Part shown: positions 7,346-15,727 of the stretch, piece after piece
How positions within the stretch are numbered: the first letter of the stretch is position 1
Layout: each line of letters begins with the position of its first letter
From: Streptomyces geranii
GTDB taxonomy: Bacteria; Actinomycetota; Actinomycetes; Streptomycetales; Streptomycetaceae
Assembly: GCF_002954775.1 (NCBI RefSeq)
Contig: NZ_PJME01000025.1
Coordinates: 1 to 64,000 of the forward strand
Direction: 5' to 3'
Length of the DNA stretch: 64,000 nt
Notes under the pieces: generated by a model
The model's input: the letters and a program-made list of their open reading frames with translations, nothing else
What the model was told of the DNA's origin: nothing
The model's database searches: none
Made by a program: the position numbers and the translations under genes

Positions 7346-8121
7346 TAAAAGGCGGCCACCACCCCGTCCCACAACCGCACCCTCGCCTCCAGCGCGTCCA
7401 TCGCCGTCTCGGCCGCCTCCCTCCACCTCTCGTCGCTCACCCCGCACAGGTCCGCGACCATCTGCATGGCCATCGGGGTGTGTTCCTCGCCGTCGACCTC
7501 GATGTGGCGGGAGAGGTAGTCGCGGAAGAGGGGGAAGCGGTCCGTGCCCTCCTTCTTGATCACCTGGTCGAACATGTCCGGGATGAGGTCCTCCCGGGAG
7601 AAGGCGAACGCCGCCGCCCGGCAGTGCAGCGGGCGGTCGTTGATGATCTCGAAGGTCGTGCGGACGAACTCGGCCGCCGGGAGCGGGACTTGGGCCACCC
7701 GTAGGGCCGAGGTCACGTCGTGGCCCTCGCCGACCAGGCCGAGGAAGGTGTCGATGCGGGTCGGGTCGGCGTCGGCCTCCGTCATGCCGGCCCGGTACAG
7801 CTCGAAGTGGCTGGTGAAGCCGCCGTTCAGCTCGTCGCTCTCCTCCACGAGCACGATGTCGTTGATGAGGCGCCGGCTCACCTCCGACCCGCGCGGCACC
7901 CAGGGGACGTCGACACAGGTCAGCTCCCGCTGCAGCGACTTGAGCAGGGACATGAAGTCCCAGACCGCGAACACATGGTGTTCCATGAACGTCGCCATGT
8001 GTTCCCGGGTGTTTATCCGCTGGTAAATGGGGTGGGCGGTCACTTCTTTTCGTGCCGGTTCGATCACGGACCGGGCCCGCTCGATCCCCTCGTGAGTCAT
8101 ATCCCAGTCGTACCTGGACAT
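7345..8121 (-). CDS. DUF3050 family protein, putative haem-oxygenase-like dimetal oxidase
   Basis: A 258-residue all-helical protein. The start at MSRYDWDM follows GAGGGAG; a longer frame would run into the promoter. DUF3050 members are thought to have the haem-oxygenase/TenA-like fold shared with HDO diiron oxidases. Candidate metal ligands are E47 and H48/H49 (FMEHHVFAVWDF), E93/E94 (LVEESDEL) and the H206-x3-D210-x3-H214 cluster (RHIEVDGEEH), resembling the His/Asp/His helix of HDOs. It lies back to back with the p-aminobenzoate operon, so an oxidation (possibly N-oxygenation) in that pathway is a reasonable inference. No activity is proven for this sequence. Confidence 0.75.
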   Translation of the reverse strand: MSRYDWDMTHEGIERARSVIEPARKEVTAHPIYQRINTREHMATFMEHHVFAVWDFMSLLKSLQRELTCVDVPWVPRGSEVSRRLINDIVLVEESDELNGGFTSHFELYRAGMTEADADPTRIDTFLGLVGEGHDVTSALRVAQVPLPAAEFVRTTFEIINDRPLHCRAAAFAFSREDLIPDMFDQVIKKEGTDRFPLFRDYLSRHIEVDGEEHTPMAMQMVADLCGVSDERWREAAETAMDALEARVRLWDGVVAAF

Positions 8122-8303
8122 GAAATCTCCCTCGCGTTGGTCGAATGGCGATCGTGCAGCTTTACCGCCCGCCCGGCAAGCACTTTCCTGAATTCCGGAG
8201 AAGTTACCTCGAGTATCACTCAAACATTGATCGACAGAGTACACAAAGCTGGCTCAAAGGACGACAAGAAGCCATCTTCCGGACATCCTGGCGGGGGTTT
8301 CGA

Positions 8304-8322
8304 AAATCTTCGTTGAAGATTT
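8304..8322. promoter_or_regulatory. Perfect 19-base palindrome, candidate operator of the biosynthetic operon
   Basis: AAATCTTC-GTT-GAAGATTT has eight-base arms and a three-base centre and is AT-rich in a very GC-rich setting. It sits immediately before the first gene of the accessory operon, in the divergent region shared with DUF3050. Its size suits a dimeric repressor. No regulator gene is seen next to it apart from a broken MocR-like fragment 9.5 kb away. Confidence 0.5.
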
Positions 8323-8326
8323 GAGC

Positions 8327-8953
8327 GTGACCGCATCCCGGTGCGTATACGACAGGGTGACCAGGAATCCCGTCACCGTCACGGTGGCGTATCAAGTGAT
8401 CCCGGGCCGCGAGACCGAGTTCCACTCCTGGGGGTGGGCCATGCTGCGCGCGACCGCGCGTGAGCCGGGTTTTCTGGGGGGTGGTGTGCTTGTCGACGGA
8501 GAGGCGGACTGGCATGTGGTCTACCGCTTCGACAGTGAGAGTTCGGGGCTGGCCTGGGAGAACTCCGTCGCTTGGGCCCAGTGGACGGCCAAGGCGCAGA
8601 CACTGGCCCGAGAGACCGGGCGCCGCAGCGTGCCGGGCTCCAAGACCTGGTTCGAGGCTCAGACGGACACCCCGGCCGCCGCTGCGGCGCCGGCCCCGCC
8701 CCGTCCTCCGGACAAATGGAAGCTCTGGTTCGTGAATATGAGCGCGGTTTTTCCACCCGTGCTTATATTCAATCTGACCATTCTCCCCTATCTCGGCGGC
8801 GTCAATCCGCTGCTGCGTACGCTACTGCTGTGCCTGGCCGTGACGGCATTCGTCACCTATATCCTCATGCCGCGCCTTCAGCGGTTCTTCAAGAAATGGC
8901 TGTATCCGCCGCTCCAGGCACTCCGTGGACGGCACAAACGGAGAACCGCATGA
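8327..8953 (+). CDS. Antibiotic biosynthesis monooxygenase-domain protein with two C-terminal membrane helices
   Basis: About 208 residues. The N-terminal 95 residues form a YgiN/ABM-type dimeric ferredoxin-like domain (VTVTVAYQVIPGRETEFHSW... REPGFLGGGVLV... WHVVYRFDS); then a Pro/Ala linker; then two hydrophobic helices (VFPPVLIFNLTILPYL and TLLLCLAVTAFVTYILM) and a basic tail. ABM domains can be cofactor-free monooxygenases or non-catalytic; the membrane tail is known in an uncharacterised subgroup. The start is uncertain: TTG at 8321 overlaps the palindrome, GTG at 8327 is used here, GTG at 8357 is possible. It is the first gene of the PABA operon, 34 bases before pabAB. Confidence 0.75.
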   Translation: MTASRCVYDRVTRNPVTVTVAYQVIPGRETEFHSWGWAMLRATAREPGFLGGGVLVDGEADWHVVYRFDSESSGLAWENSVAWAQWTAKAQTLARETGRRSVPGSKTWFEAQTDTPAAAAAPAPPRPPDKWKLWFVNMSAVFPPVLIFNLTILPYLGGVNPLLRTLLLCLAVTAFVTYILMPRLQRFFKKWLYPPLQALRGRHKRRTA

Positions 8954-8987
8954 ACTACCGCATGAACGATGCAAGGGAGGTGGGCGG

Positions 8988-11201
8988 GTGAAGACCCTGC
9001 TCATCGACAATTATGACTCGTACACGTACAACCTTTTCCAGCTGATCGCCGAGGTCAACGGCGAGGAACCGGTGGTGATCCGTAACGACGCCCCTGCCGC
9101 CGTGACCAGCGCATTCGACACTCTTGCCGATTTCGACAACGTGGTCGTCTCCCCCGGGCCGGGACACCCCGCGGCCCCCCGCGATTTCGGGATCAGCGCA
9201 CGTGTACTCGCCGAGTCGCACATCCCCGTACTGGGCGTCTGCCTCGGTCACCAGGGGATCGCGCTCGGCGAATCGGGCCGGGTCGTGCCCGCCCCCGAGC
9301 CCCGCCACGGGTATCTCTCCACGATCCGGCACGACGAGCAGGACCTCTTCAAGGGGCTGCCGCAGAACTTCACCGCCGTGCGCTACCACTCCCTCTCCGT
9401 GCGCGAGCCGCTGCCGGAGACCCTCCAGGCCACCGCGTGGTCCGAGGACGGCGTCCTGATGGGCCTGCGGCACCGCACCCGCCCGCTGTGGGGAGTGCAG
9501 TTCCACCCGGAGTCCGTCCTCACCGAGTACGGCCGGCGCATGCTGATGAACTTCCGCAACCTCACCGCGGACCGCGCCCGCAAGCTCCGTACGAAGAACA
9601 CCGCCGTCACCCGCCGGGCCGCGGCGATGCCCGAGCCCACCTCCCCCGTGCTCGTCCCCCGCACCCCGCGCATCCCGGCCCAGCGCCGCTCCGCCCCGCA
9701 GCGGCCCACCCACCGGCTGCACACCCGCCGGATCACCACCGCCGTGGACACGGAGGCCGCCTTCGGCCGGATGTACGCGGGTTCGCCGCGCGCCTTCTGG
9801 CTGGACAGTTCGCAGGTCGAGGCGGGACGGTCGCGGTTCTCGTTCTTCGGGGACGGGTCGGGTCCGCTCGCCGAGTTCGTGCGGTACGACGTCACCAGCG
9901 GCGTCTGCGAGATCGAGCGGGACGGACGGCCCACCCGCAAGGTGCAGGCGAGCGTCTTCGACTACCTGAAGCGGAAGCTGATCAGCCGTCAGGTCGACGC
10001 CACCGGGCTGCCGTTCGACTTCACCGGCGGTTACGTCGGCTACTTCGGGTACGAGACGAAGGCCGACTGCGGCGCCTCCGCCAACGCGCATCGGGCCCAG
10101 ACCCCGGACGCCTGCTGGCTGTTCGCCGACCGGCTGATCGCGGTGGACCACCAGGAGGGCCACACCTACGCGGTCTGTCTCGCCGAGGACACCCCGCAGG
10201 CCACGCTGGAGGCCGCCGACTGGCTGGACAGCGCACTGGCCCAACTCACCTTCGTCGTCGCGGAACAGACCCCGGCACCCGTGCCCGCCGCCGCGCCGGA
10301 CCCCGAGGCCGCCGAGCCGTGGCTGGTGCGTGACCGGGCCACCTATCTCGCCGACATCGACTCGTGTCAGCGGGAGTTGCGGGCCGGTACGAGTTACGAG
10401 GTCTGTCTGACCGACGCGGCCAGGATGCCCGCCCCGGCGGACTCGTACGACTACTACCGCGTGCTGCGCCGGGTCAACCCGGCGCCGTACGCGGCCTTTC
10501 TGCGCTTCGGCGACCTCGACGTGGCCGGTTCCTCGCCCGAGCGGTTCCTGCGCATCACCCGGGACGGCATGGCCGAGGCCAGGCCCATCAAGGGCACCGC
10601 GCCGCGCGGCAGCGGTCCTGCGGAGGACGACGCCCTGCGCGACTCGCTCGCCGCCGACGACAAGACGCGCGCCGAGAACCTGATGATCGTCGACCTGCTC
10701 CGCAACGACCTCGGCCAGGTCTGCCGCACCGGCACGGTCCGCGTCTCCCGGCTGATGGTCGCCGAGACCTACGCGACCGTGCACCAACTCGTCTCCTACG
10801 TCGAGGGACGGCTGCGCGAGGGCACCGACTCGGTGGACGCCGTCCGCGCCTGCTTCCCCGGCGGCTCGATGACCGGCGCCCCCAAGCTGCGCACGATGGA
10901 GATCATCGACTCGCTGGAGACCGAGGCCCGGGGTGTGTACTCCGGCGCCCTCGGCTATCTGGGGTGCAGCGGCGGCGCCGATCTGAGCATCGTCATCCGG
11001 ACCGCCGTGATCGCCGACGGGGAGATGCAGCTGGGCGCGGGCGGCGCGATCGTCCTCGACTCCGACCCGGTCGCCGAGTACGACGAGATGCTCCTGAAGA
11101 CGGCCGCCCAGATGCGCGCCTACGAGGAGTACCGGTCGTCCTCTTCCTCGTCCCGGACGTCCTCGTCCCTGCCGGTCGCCGCCGAGGAGGCCGCGCGATG
11201 A
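8988..11201 (+). CDS. pabAB: Fused aminodeoxychorismate synthase (PabA-PabB)
   Basis: A 737-residue fusion. Residues 1-195 are a class I glutamine amidotransferase with nucleophile C85 (GVCLGHQ) and H173/E175 (FHPES); residues about 240-725 are the chorismate-binding synthase. The motif PIKGT (Lys at about 535) marks ADC synthase rather than anthranilate synthase (PIAGT). FPGGSMTGAPK and NLMIVDLLRNDLG are also present. It converts chorismate and glutamine to 4-amino-4-deoxychorismate. Fused forms are typical of secondary metabolism (candicidin, chloramphenicol) rather than folate synthesis. The GTG start has GGGAGG before it; the stop overlaps the next gene as ATGA. Confidence 0.93.
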   Translation: MKTLLIDNYDSYTYNLFQLIAEVNGEEPVVIRNDAPAAVTSAFDTLADFDNVVVSPGPGHPAAPRDFGISARVLAESHIPVLGVCLGHQGIALGESGRVVPAPEPRHGYLSTIRHDEQDLFKGLPQNFTAVRYHSLSVREPLPETLQATAWSEDGVLMGLRHRTRPLWGVQFHPESVLTEYGRRMLMNFRNLTADRARKLRTKNTAVTRRAAAMPEPTSPVLVPRTPRIPAQRRSAPQRPTHRLHTRRITTAVDTEAAFGRMYAGSPRAFWLDSSQVEAGRSRFSFFGDGSGPLAEFVRYDVTSGVCEIERDGRPTRKVQASVFDYLKRKLISRQVDATGLPFDFTGGYVGYFGYETKADCGASANAHRAQTPDACWLFADRLIAVDHQEGHTYAVCLAEDTPQATLEAADWLDSALAQLTFVVAEQTPAPVPAAAPDPEAAEPWLVRDRATYLADIDSCQRELRAGTSYEVCLTDAARMPAPADSYDYYRVLRRVNPAPYAAFLRFGDLDVAGSSPERFLRITRDGMAEARPIKGTAPRGSGPAEDDALRDSLAADDKTRAENLMIVDLLRNDLGQVCRTGTVRVSRLMVAETYATVHQLVSYVEGRLREGTDSVDAVRACFPGGSMTGAPKLRTMEIIDSLETEARGVYSGALGYLGCSGGADLSIVIRTAVIADGEMQLGAGGAIVLDSDPVAEYDEMLLKTAAQMRAYEEYRSSSSSSRTSSSLPVAAEEAAR

Positions 11202-12784
11202 CGACCCACCCCTCCCCCACGGCTCCTCCGCCCCCGCCCCCGGCGGACGCCGGCGCCCCCGGCAACCTCGCCGCCCACCTGGCCGCCCTCGCCGAGCGGC
11301 GCGGCTGGACCGACCGGGCCGCCTTCCACCAGGGACACCAGGGGCACCGCTCCTGGACGCACGGCGAGGTGCACGAGCTGGCCGCCCGGACGGCGACGGT
11401 CCTCGCCGGGCACGGGGTACGGGCCGGTGACCGGGTGCTCCTCGCCCTGCCCGACGGCATCACCTGGGTGACCGCCTTCCTCGCGACCGCCCGGCTCGGC
11501 GCGGTGGCCGTCCTGGTCAACCCCGAACTCCCCGCCGCCGACCACGCATTCATGACGGAGGACGCCCAGGCCGTGCTGTGCGTGACCGGACCCGGTCTGG
11601 AGGAGACGGAAGGGGAGGAGGGCCGTTTCGCGGGGCGGCCCCTGCTCGGTGCCGATCAGCTCGCCGCCCTCGCCCCCACCGCCGAACCGGCCGCCACCGC
11701 CCACCCGGTGGACGCGCACACGCCCCTGTACGTGCAGTACACCTCCGGAACGACCGGGCGCCCCAAGGGAGTTGTGCACGCGCACGGCGACCCGAAGACC
11801 TACCACGACCTCATCGGGCGCCGGCTGCTGCGCATCACCGAGGACGACGTCACCCTCTCCGTGTCGAAGATGTTCTTCGCGTACGGCTTCGGCAACGCCT
11901 TCGTCTTCCCGCTCTTCTCCGGCTCCTCGGCCGTCCTGGTGGACCGGAGGCCGACCCCGGCCGCCGTCGACGAACTCGTCGCCCGGCACCGGGTCACACT
12001 GATCTACTCGGTGCCGTCCGCGTACGCCGCCCTCGTCTCCGACCGGGGCAGCGGCCACCAGTCCTGCTTCGCCTCCGTACGGGCCGCCGTGTCGGCCGGT
12101 GAGGGGCTGCCGGAGGGGCTCGGGCAGCAGGTCGCCGAGCTGCTCGGCGCCCCGGTGCTGGAGCAGATCGGCTCGACGGAGGCCGGACACGCCTTCTGCG
12201 CCAACAGCCTCGACCACAACCACCCCGGTACGGTCGGCCGTCCCGTCCCCGGTTTCGAGGTCGAGCTGCGCGACCGCGCCGGAGCCCGCTTACCCGATGC
12301 CGGCCAGGGCGCGGAGGGCGTCGAGGGCGAACTCTGGGTGCGTGGGCCCACGGTGACGAGCGGCTACCTCAACCGGCCCGAGGAGACAGCGAGTTCGCTG
12401 GTCGGCGGCTGGCTGGCCACCCGGGACCGGGCGGTGCGCGAACCGGACGGTTCCTACCGGCATCTGGGCCGCGCCGACGACATGGAGATGGTCGGCGGCA
12501 TCACGGTCTCGCCGCTGGAAGTGGAGGCCGTACTGCGCACCCACCCGGCGGTGAAGGAGGTCGCCGTCGCCGCGCTCACCGACGACCGGGGCTTCAGCAG
12601 GCTGCGTGCCTTCGTCGTCCCCGTCGAACCGCCCAGGGCGGGCCTGGAGACCGAACTGATCGAGCTGGCCCGCGCCCGGCTCGCCGCCTTCAAGGCCCCC
12701 CGCAGCGTCAGTTTCGTCCCGTCGCTGCCCCGCACCTCTACGGGCAAGCTCCGCCGCCACCTAGTCCGCCAGGGCGCCTGGTGA
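11198..12784 (+). CDS. Benzoate-CoA ligase-like adenylate-forming enzyme
   Basis: A 528-residue ANL-superfamily ligase. The phosphate loop YTSGTTGRPKG is at about residues 181-191, the aromatic-acid region SVSKMFFAYGFGNAFVFPLFSG resembles benzoate/4-hydroxybenzoate-CoA ligases, QIGSTEAGHAF is motif A5 and TSTGKLRRH near the end holds the catalytic lysine. It probably activates an aryl acid, most simply p-aminobenzoate from the neighbouring enzymes, as the acyl-AMP and CoA thioester. The start overlaps the pabAB stop (ATGA), implying translational coupling. No acyl-carrier domain is attached or nearby. Confidence 0.88.
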   Translation: MTTHPSPTAPPPPPPADAGAPGNLAAHLAALAERRGWTDRAAFHQGHQGHRSWTHGEVHELAARTATVLAGHGVRAGDRVLLALPDGITWVTAFLATARLGAVAVLVNPELPAADHAFMTEDAQAVLCVTGPGLEETEGEEGRFAGRPLLGADQLAALAPTAEPAATAHPVDAHTPLYVQYTSGTTGRPKGVVHAHGDPKTYHDLIGRRLLRITEDDVTLSVSKMFFAYGFGNAFVFPLFSGSSAVLVDRRPTPAAVDELVARHRVTLIYSVPSAYAALVSDRGSGHQSCFASVRAAVSAGEGLPEGLGQQVAELLGAPVLEQIGSTEAGHAFCANSLDHNHPGTVGRPVPGFEVELRDRAGARLPDAGQGAEGVEGELWVRGPTVTSGYLNRPEETASSLVGGWLATRDRAVREPDGSYRHLGRADDMEMVGGITVSPLEVEAVLRTHPAVKEVAVAALTDDRGFSRLRAFVVPVEPPRAGLETELIELARARLAAFKAPRSVSFVPSLPRTSTGKLRRHLVRQGAW

Positions 12785-12870
12785 CCGGCACGACCACCCT
12801 CACCACCGTCACCACCATCGCAAGTCCCGCCGCACGACACGTACTTCAGCCTTCAGAAGGGAACGGGCGC

Positions 12871-14451
12871 ATGCCACAGCAGCAGCCCCTGCTCGCCGAA
12901 CGCGGTTTCTATCTGGGCCCGGTCTTCCGGCGGGCCGCCGACCGGCACGGAGCCGTCTTCGTCACCCTGGACCGGCCGCTGGACGTCAGTCCCGATCTCG
13001 GGGTGGACCTCAGCTACAGCCAACTCGCCGACCTGGTCGATGAGTTGTCGGCCCGGCTGTGGGCGGCGGGAGTACGGCCGTCCGAGCAGGTGGTCGTCCA
13101 CAAGACCGACAACGTCGACATCGTGCTGCTGACCTGTGCGGTCTCCCGGATCGGCGCGGTCCCGGTGCTGCTCTCCCCCGGCCTCGCCGGACCGGTCGTC
13201 GGCCAGTTGCTGCAGCGGCTGCGGCGGCCGTGGCTGCTCACGGACAGCGCCAAACTCACCGGCCCGCTAGCGGAGTTGGACCTCTCCCCGCTGGTCCGCC
13301 GGACCCTCGCCGTCGACGTCGGCACCGACGCGCCCGGCGCCGAACCGCTGGAGATGTACGCCGGTGCCGAACCCGCGGCGCCCGTCCGCCTCCACCCCCG
13401 TGAACCCGCGCTGATCACCCACAGCTCGGGCACCACCGGCATCCCGAAGCTCGCCGTGCACTGCGCGAACACCATGTGGAACCGGCTCGTACCGCAGCAG
13501 GCGATGGGCTGGCCCACGCGCGGGGAGACGGCCGCGCTGCACATGTCCTTCGTGCACTCGCGCTTCTACCATCTCCTCGGCGTGCTCCTGCACTTCGGCA
13601 GCCCGCTGCTCCTGATCACCGACCCGGCCCCGGCCAACGTGGGCCCGCTGCTCGCCCGCCACCGCCCCGGGATCGTCGAGACGCACCCCAACACCTTCGT
13701 CCTGTGGGAGGAGTTGGCGGACGCGCCGGGTCAACCCCTGTCACGGGTACGGTCGTACGGGTCGACGTTCGACGCGATCCACCCGCGTACCGTGAAGCGG
13801 CTGCTGGGCGCCTCGAAGCGGCGTAACGCCTGGCTGATCCAGCTGTACGGGCAGAGCGAGACCGGTCCTGTCGCCTTCCAGTGGTTCACCCGGCGCAGTG
13901 CCGCGAAGGCGGACGGGCGGCGGGTCGGGATCGGGATACCCGGCTTCACCCGGGTCCGCGTCACGGACGACGACGGACAGCCGGCCGCACCGGGAAAGCC
14001 GGGCCGCATCGAGGCCCGGACGCGCGGACGCATCCTCACCTACCTCGGCGCGCGCGAGCAGTACGAGCGCCAGCTGGACGGCGGCGGATGGTGGCAGATG
14101 GGCGACATGGGGTACCGCAGCAGGCTCGGCGCGCTCTATCTCATCGACCGCGAGATCGACCAGATCGACTCCGTGCACAGCAATCTGGAGGTCGAGGACA
14201 CGCTGATGGACCGGCTGGAGGAGCTGCGCGAGGTCGTCATCGTGCCGGGCGCCGACCGTGAGCCGGTGCCGGTGATCTGCGTACGGGACGAGGTGCCCCT
14301 CGACCCCGACCGCTGGAAGCAGGCGACCGCCGACCTGCCGACGATGGCCGCGCCGCGTCAGTGGCGGTTCGAGGAGCTGCCGATGACGGCGACCTGGAAG
14401 GTGAAGCGGGTGGAGATCAGCCGCATGCTCGCCGAGAGCGCCCGCGCGTGA
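12871..14451 (+). CDS. Second adenylate-forming ligase (AMP-binding family)
   Basis: A 526-residue ANL enzyme, clearly different from the first. Motifs: ITHSSGTTGIPK (phosphate loop), YGQSETGPVAF (A5), MGDMGYRS (A7/A8) and a terminal MTATWKVKRVEI with the candidate catalytic lysine. The substrate is unknown; activation of a second acid, or amide/ester formation, is possible. The start chosen (MPQQQPLLAERG) follows AGAAGGGA. A GTG at 12781 overlapping the previous stop would add 30 residues, but the added codons before the Shine-Dalgarno have poor coding bias. The stop overlaps the FAD gene as GTGA. Confidence 0.82.
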   Translation: MPQQQPLLAERGFYLGPVFRRAADRHGAVFVTLDRPLDVSPDLGVDLSYSQLADLVDELSARLWAAGVRPSEQVVVHKTDNVDIVLLTCAVSRIGAVPVLLSPGLAGPVVGQLLQRLRRPWLLTDSAKLTGPLAELDLSPLVRRTLAVDVGTDAPGAEPLEMYAGAEPAAPVRLHPREPALITHSSGTTGIPKLAVHCANTMWNRLVPQQAMGWPTRGETAALHMSFVHSRFYHLLGVLLHFGSPLLLITDPAPANVGPLLARHRPGIVETHPNTFVLWEELADAPGQPLSRVRSYGSTFDAIHPRTVKRLLGASKRRNAWLIQLYGQSETGPVAFQWFTRRSAAKADGRRVGIGIPGFTRVRVTDDDGQPAAPGKPGRIEARTRGRILTYLGAREQYERQLDGGGWWQMGDMGYRSRLGALYLIDREIDQIDSVHSNLEVEDTLMDRLEELREVVIVPGADREPVPVICVRDEVPLDPDRWKQATADLPTMAAPRQWRFEELPMTATWKVKRVEISRMLAESARA

Positions 14452-15686
14452 CCACCCCGGAGCGGGTACCCGAGCGGGTACCGGAGCGGGTGATCGTCGT
14501 GGGTGCCGGTCCCGTCGGTCTCTCGGCCGCCCTCGGGCTGCGCGCGCACGGACTGCCGGTCGTGGTCCTGGAGTCGGACCCCGAGGACCGTGAACGCCCG
14601 GGCAGCCGCGCCCTGTTCGTGCACCGCGAGACCCTGCGGCTGCTGGACGGGATGCGCCCGGGCCTGGCCGCCGAGTTCACGTCGTACGGCCGGACCTGGC
14701 ACACCAGGCGCACCCTCTACCGGGGCCGCGAGGTCTACTCCCGCACCTTCCCGGAGACGCCCGACTCCCCGGTGTCCATACCGCCGTTCACCAGTCTGCG
14801 CCAGGTCGACACGGAGCGCTTCCTGCGCGCCGCCTGCCGGGACGCGGGCGTCGAGTTCGCGTGGGGCGTGCGCGTGACGGGCGTGCGTTCCTCGCCGACC
14901 GGGGTCACCCTCACCGACTCCGACGGCGGCGTCTGGCACGGCACGCACGTGGTCGCGGCCGACGGCGCCCGGTCCGCCGTACGGGCGGAGTTGGGGATCA
15001 CGATGGAGGGGACGCGCTCGGAGGGCTTCCACGTGGTCGTGGACGTCGCCGACATCCCCGGCGCCGAACTCCCCCTGGAGCGCGTCTTCCACTACGAACA
15101 CCCGGGCGTGGGCGGCCGGAGCGTGATGCGGGTGCCGTTCACCGGCGGCTTCCAGGTCGACCTCCAGTGCCGCGACGACGACCGGCAGGAGGCGTACGGC
15201 ACCGAGGAGGCCGTACGGGACTGGCTGCCGTCGGTGCTTGAGGCGCCCGGGTACGGCTCGCAGATCCTGTGGGTGTCGACGTACCGCTTCCTGCGCAAGG
15301 TCGCGGACGCGTTCACCGATCCGCACCGGCGGGTGCTGCTCGTCGGGGAGGCGGCGCATCTCTTCCCGCCGTTCGGGGCGCGCGGCATGAACAGCGGGAT
15401 CGCGGACGCGGCGGCAGCGGCGTCGGCGATCGCGGCGGTGACCAGAACGGGGCTGGAGGGGGCGGTCGCCGAGTTCGCCGAAGTACGGCACGCGGCGGCC
15501 CTGTTCAACAGCGCCGCCGCCGGTACGGCCCTGGACCACCTGCGCCCGCAGCGCCGGATCGTCCGGGCCAAGCAGCGTGCGGCGGCGGCCCTCGCACCGG
15601 TCCTGCCGTGGTGCGGGTCGTGGCTGGAGCACGCGCCGTACGGGCCGCGCAACGGGGCACCGGCGGTGGCCGGCCGCAAGTACTGA
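14448..15686 (+). CDS. FAD-dependent aromatic monooxygenase (PHBH/MhpA type)
   Basis: A 412-residue class A flavoprotein hydroxylase. The Rossmann motif VIVVGAGPVGLSAALG is at about 15-30, a DG motif lies in VVAADGARSAVRAELG, and the second FAD motif reads VLLVGEAAHLFPPFGARGMNSGI, with Glu in place of the usual Asp of GD. The closest general type is the phenol/3-hydroxyphenylpropionate hydroxylase group, which inserts one oxygen ortho to a ring OH or NH2 using NAD(P)H. In context it probably hydroxylates the PABA-derived ring. The N-terminus carries three tandem PERV units. The GTG start overlaps the preceding stop. Confidence 0.88.
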   Translation: MTTPERVPERVPERVIVVGAGPVGLSAALGLRAHGLPVVVLESDPEDRERPGSRALFVHRETLRLLDGMRPGLAAEFTSYGRTWHTRRTLYRGREVYSRTFPETPDSPVSIPPFTSLRQVDTERFLRAACRDAGVEFAWGVRVTGVRSSPTGVTLTDSDGGVWHGTHVVAADGARSAVRAELGITMEGTRSEGFHVVVDVADIPGAELPLERVFHYEHPGVGGRSVMRVPFTGGFQVDLQCRDDDRQEAYGTEEAVRDWLPSVLEAPGYGSQILWVSTYRFLRKVADAFTDPHRRVLLVGEAAHLFPPFGARGMNSGIADAAAAASAIAAVTRTGLEGAVAEFAEVRHAAALFNSAAAGTALDHLRPQRRIVRAKQRAAAALAPVLPWCGSWLEHAPYGPRNGAPAVAGRKY

Positions 15687-15727
15687 CCGAGGCAGCAGAG
15701 CACCAAGGCATCGAGAAAGAGCACTTG

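Noticed and set aside
8955..10787. 610-codon minus-strand frame opposite pabAB.
   Set aside because: Shadow frame without motifs; pabAB has both catalytic domains on plus.
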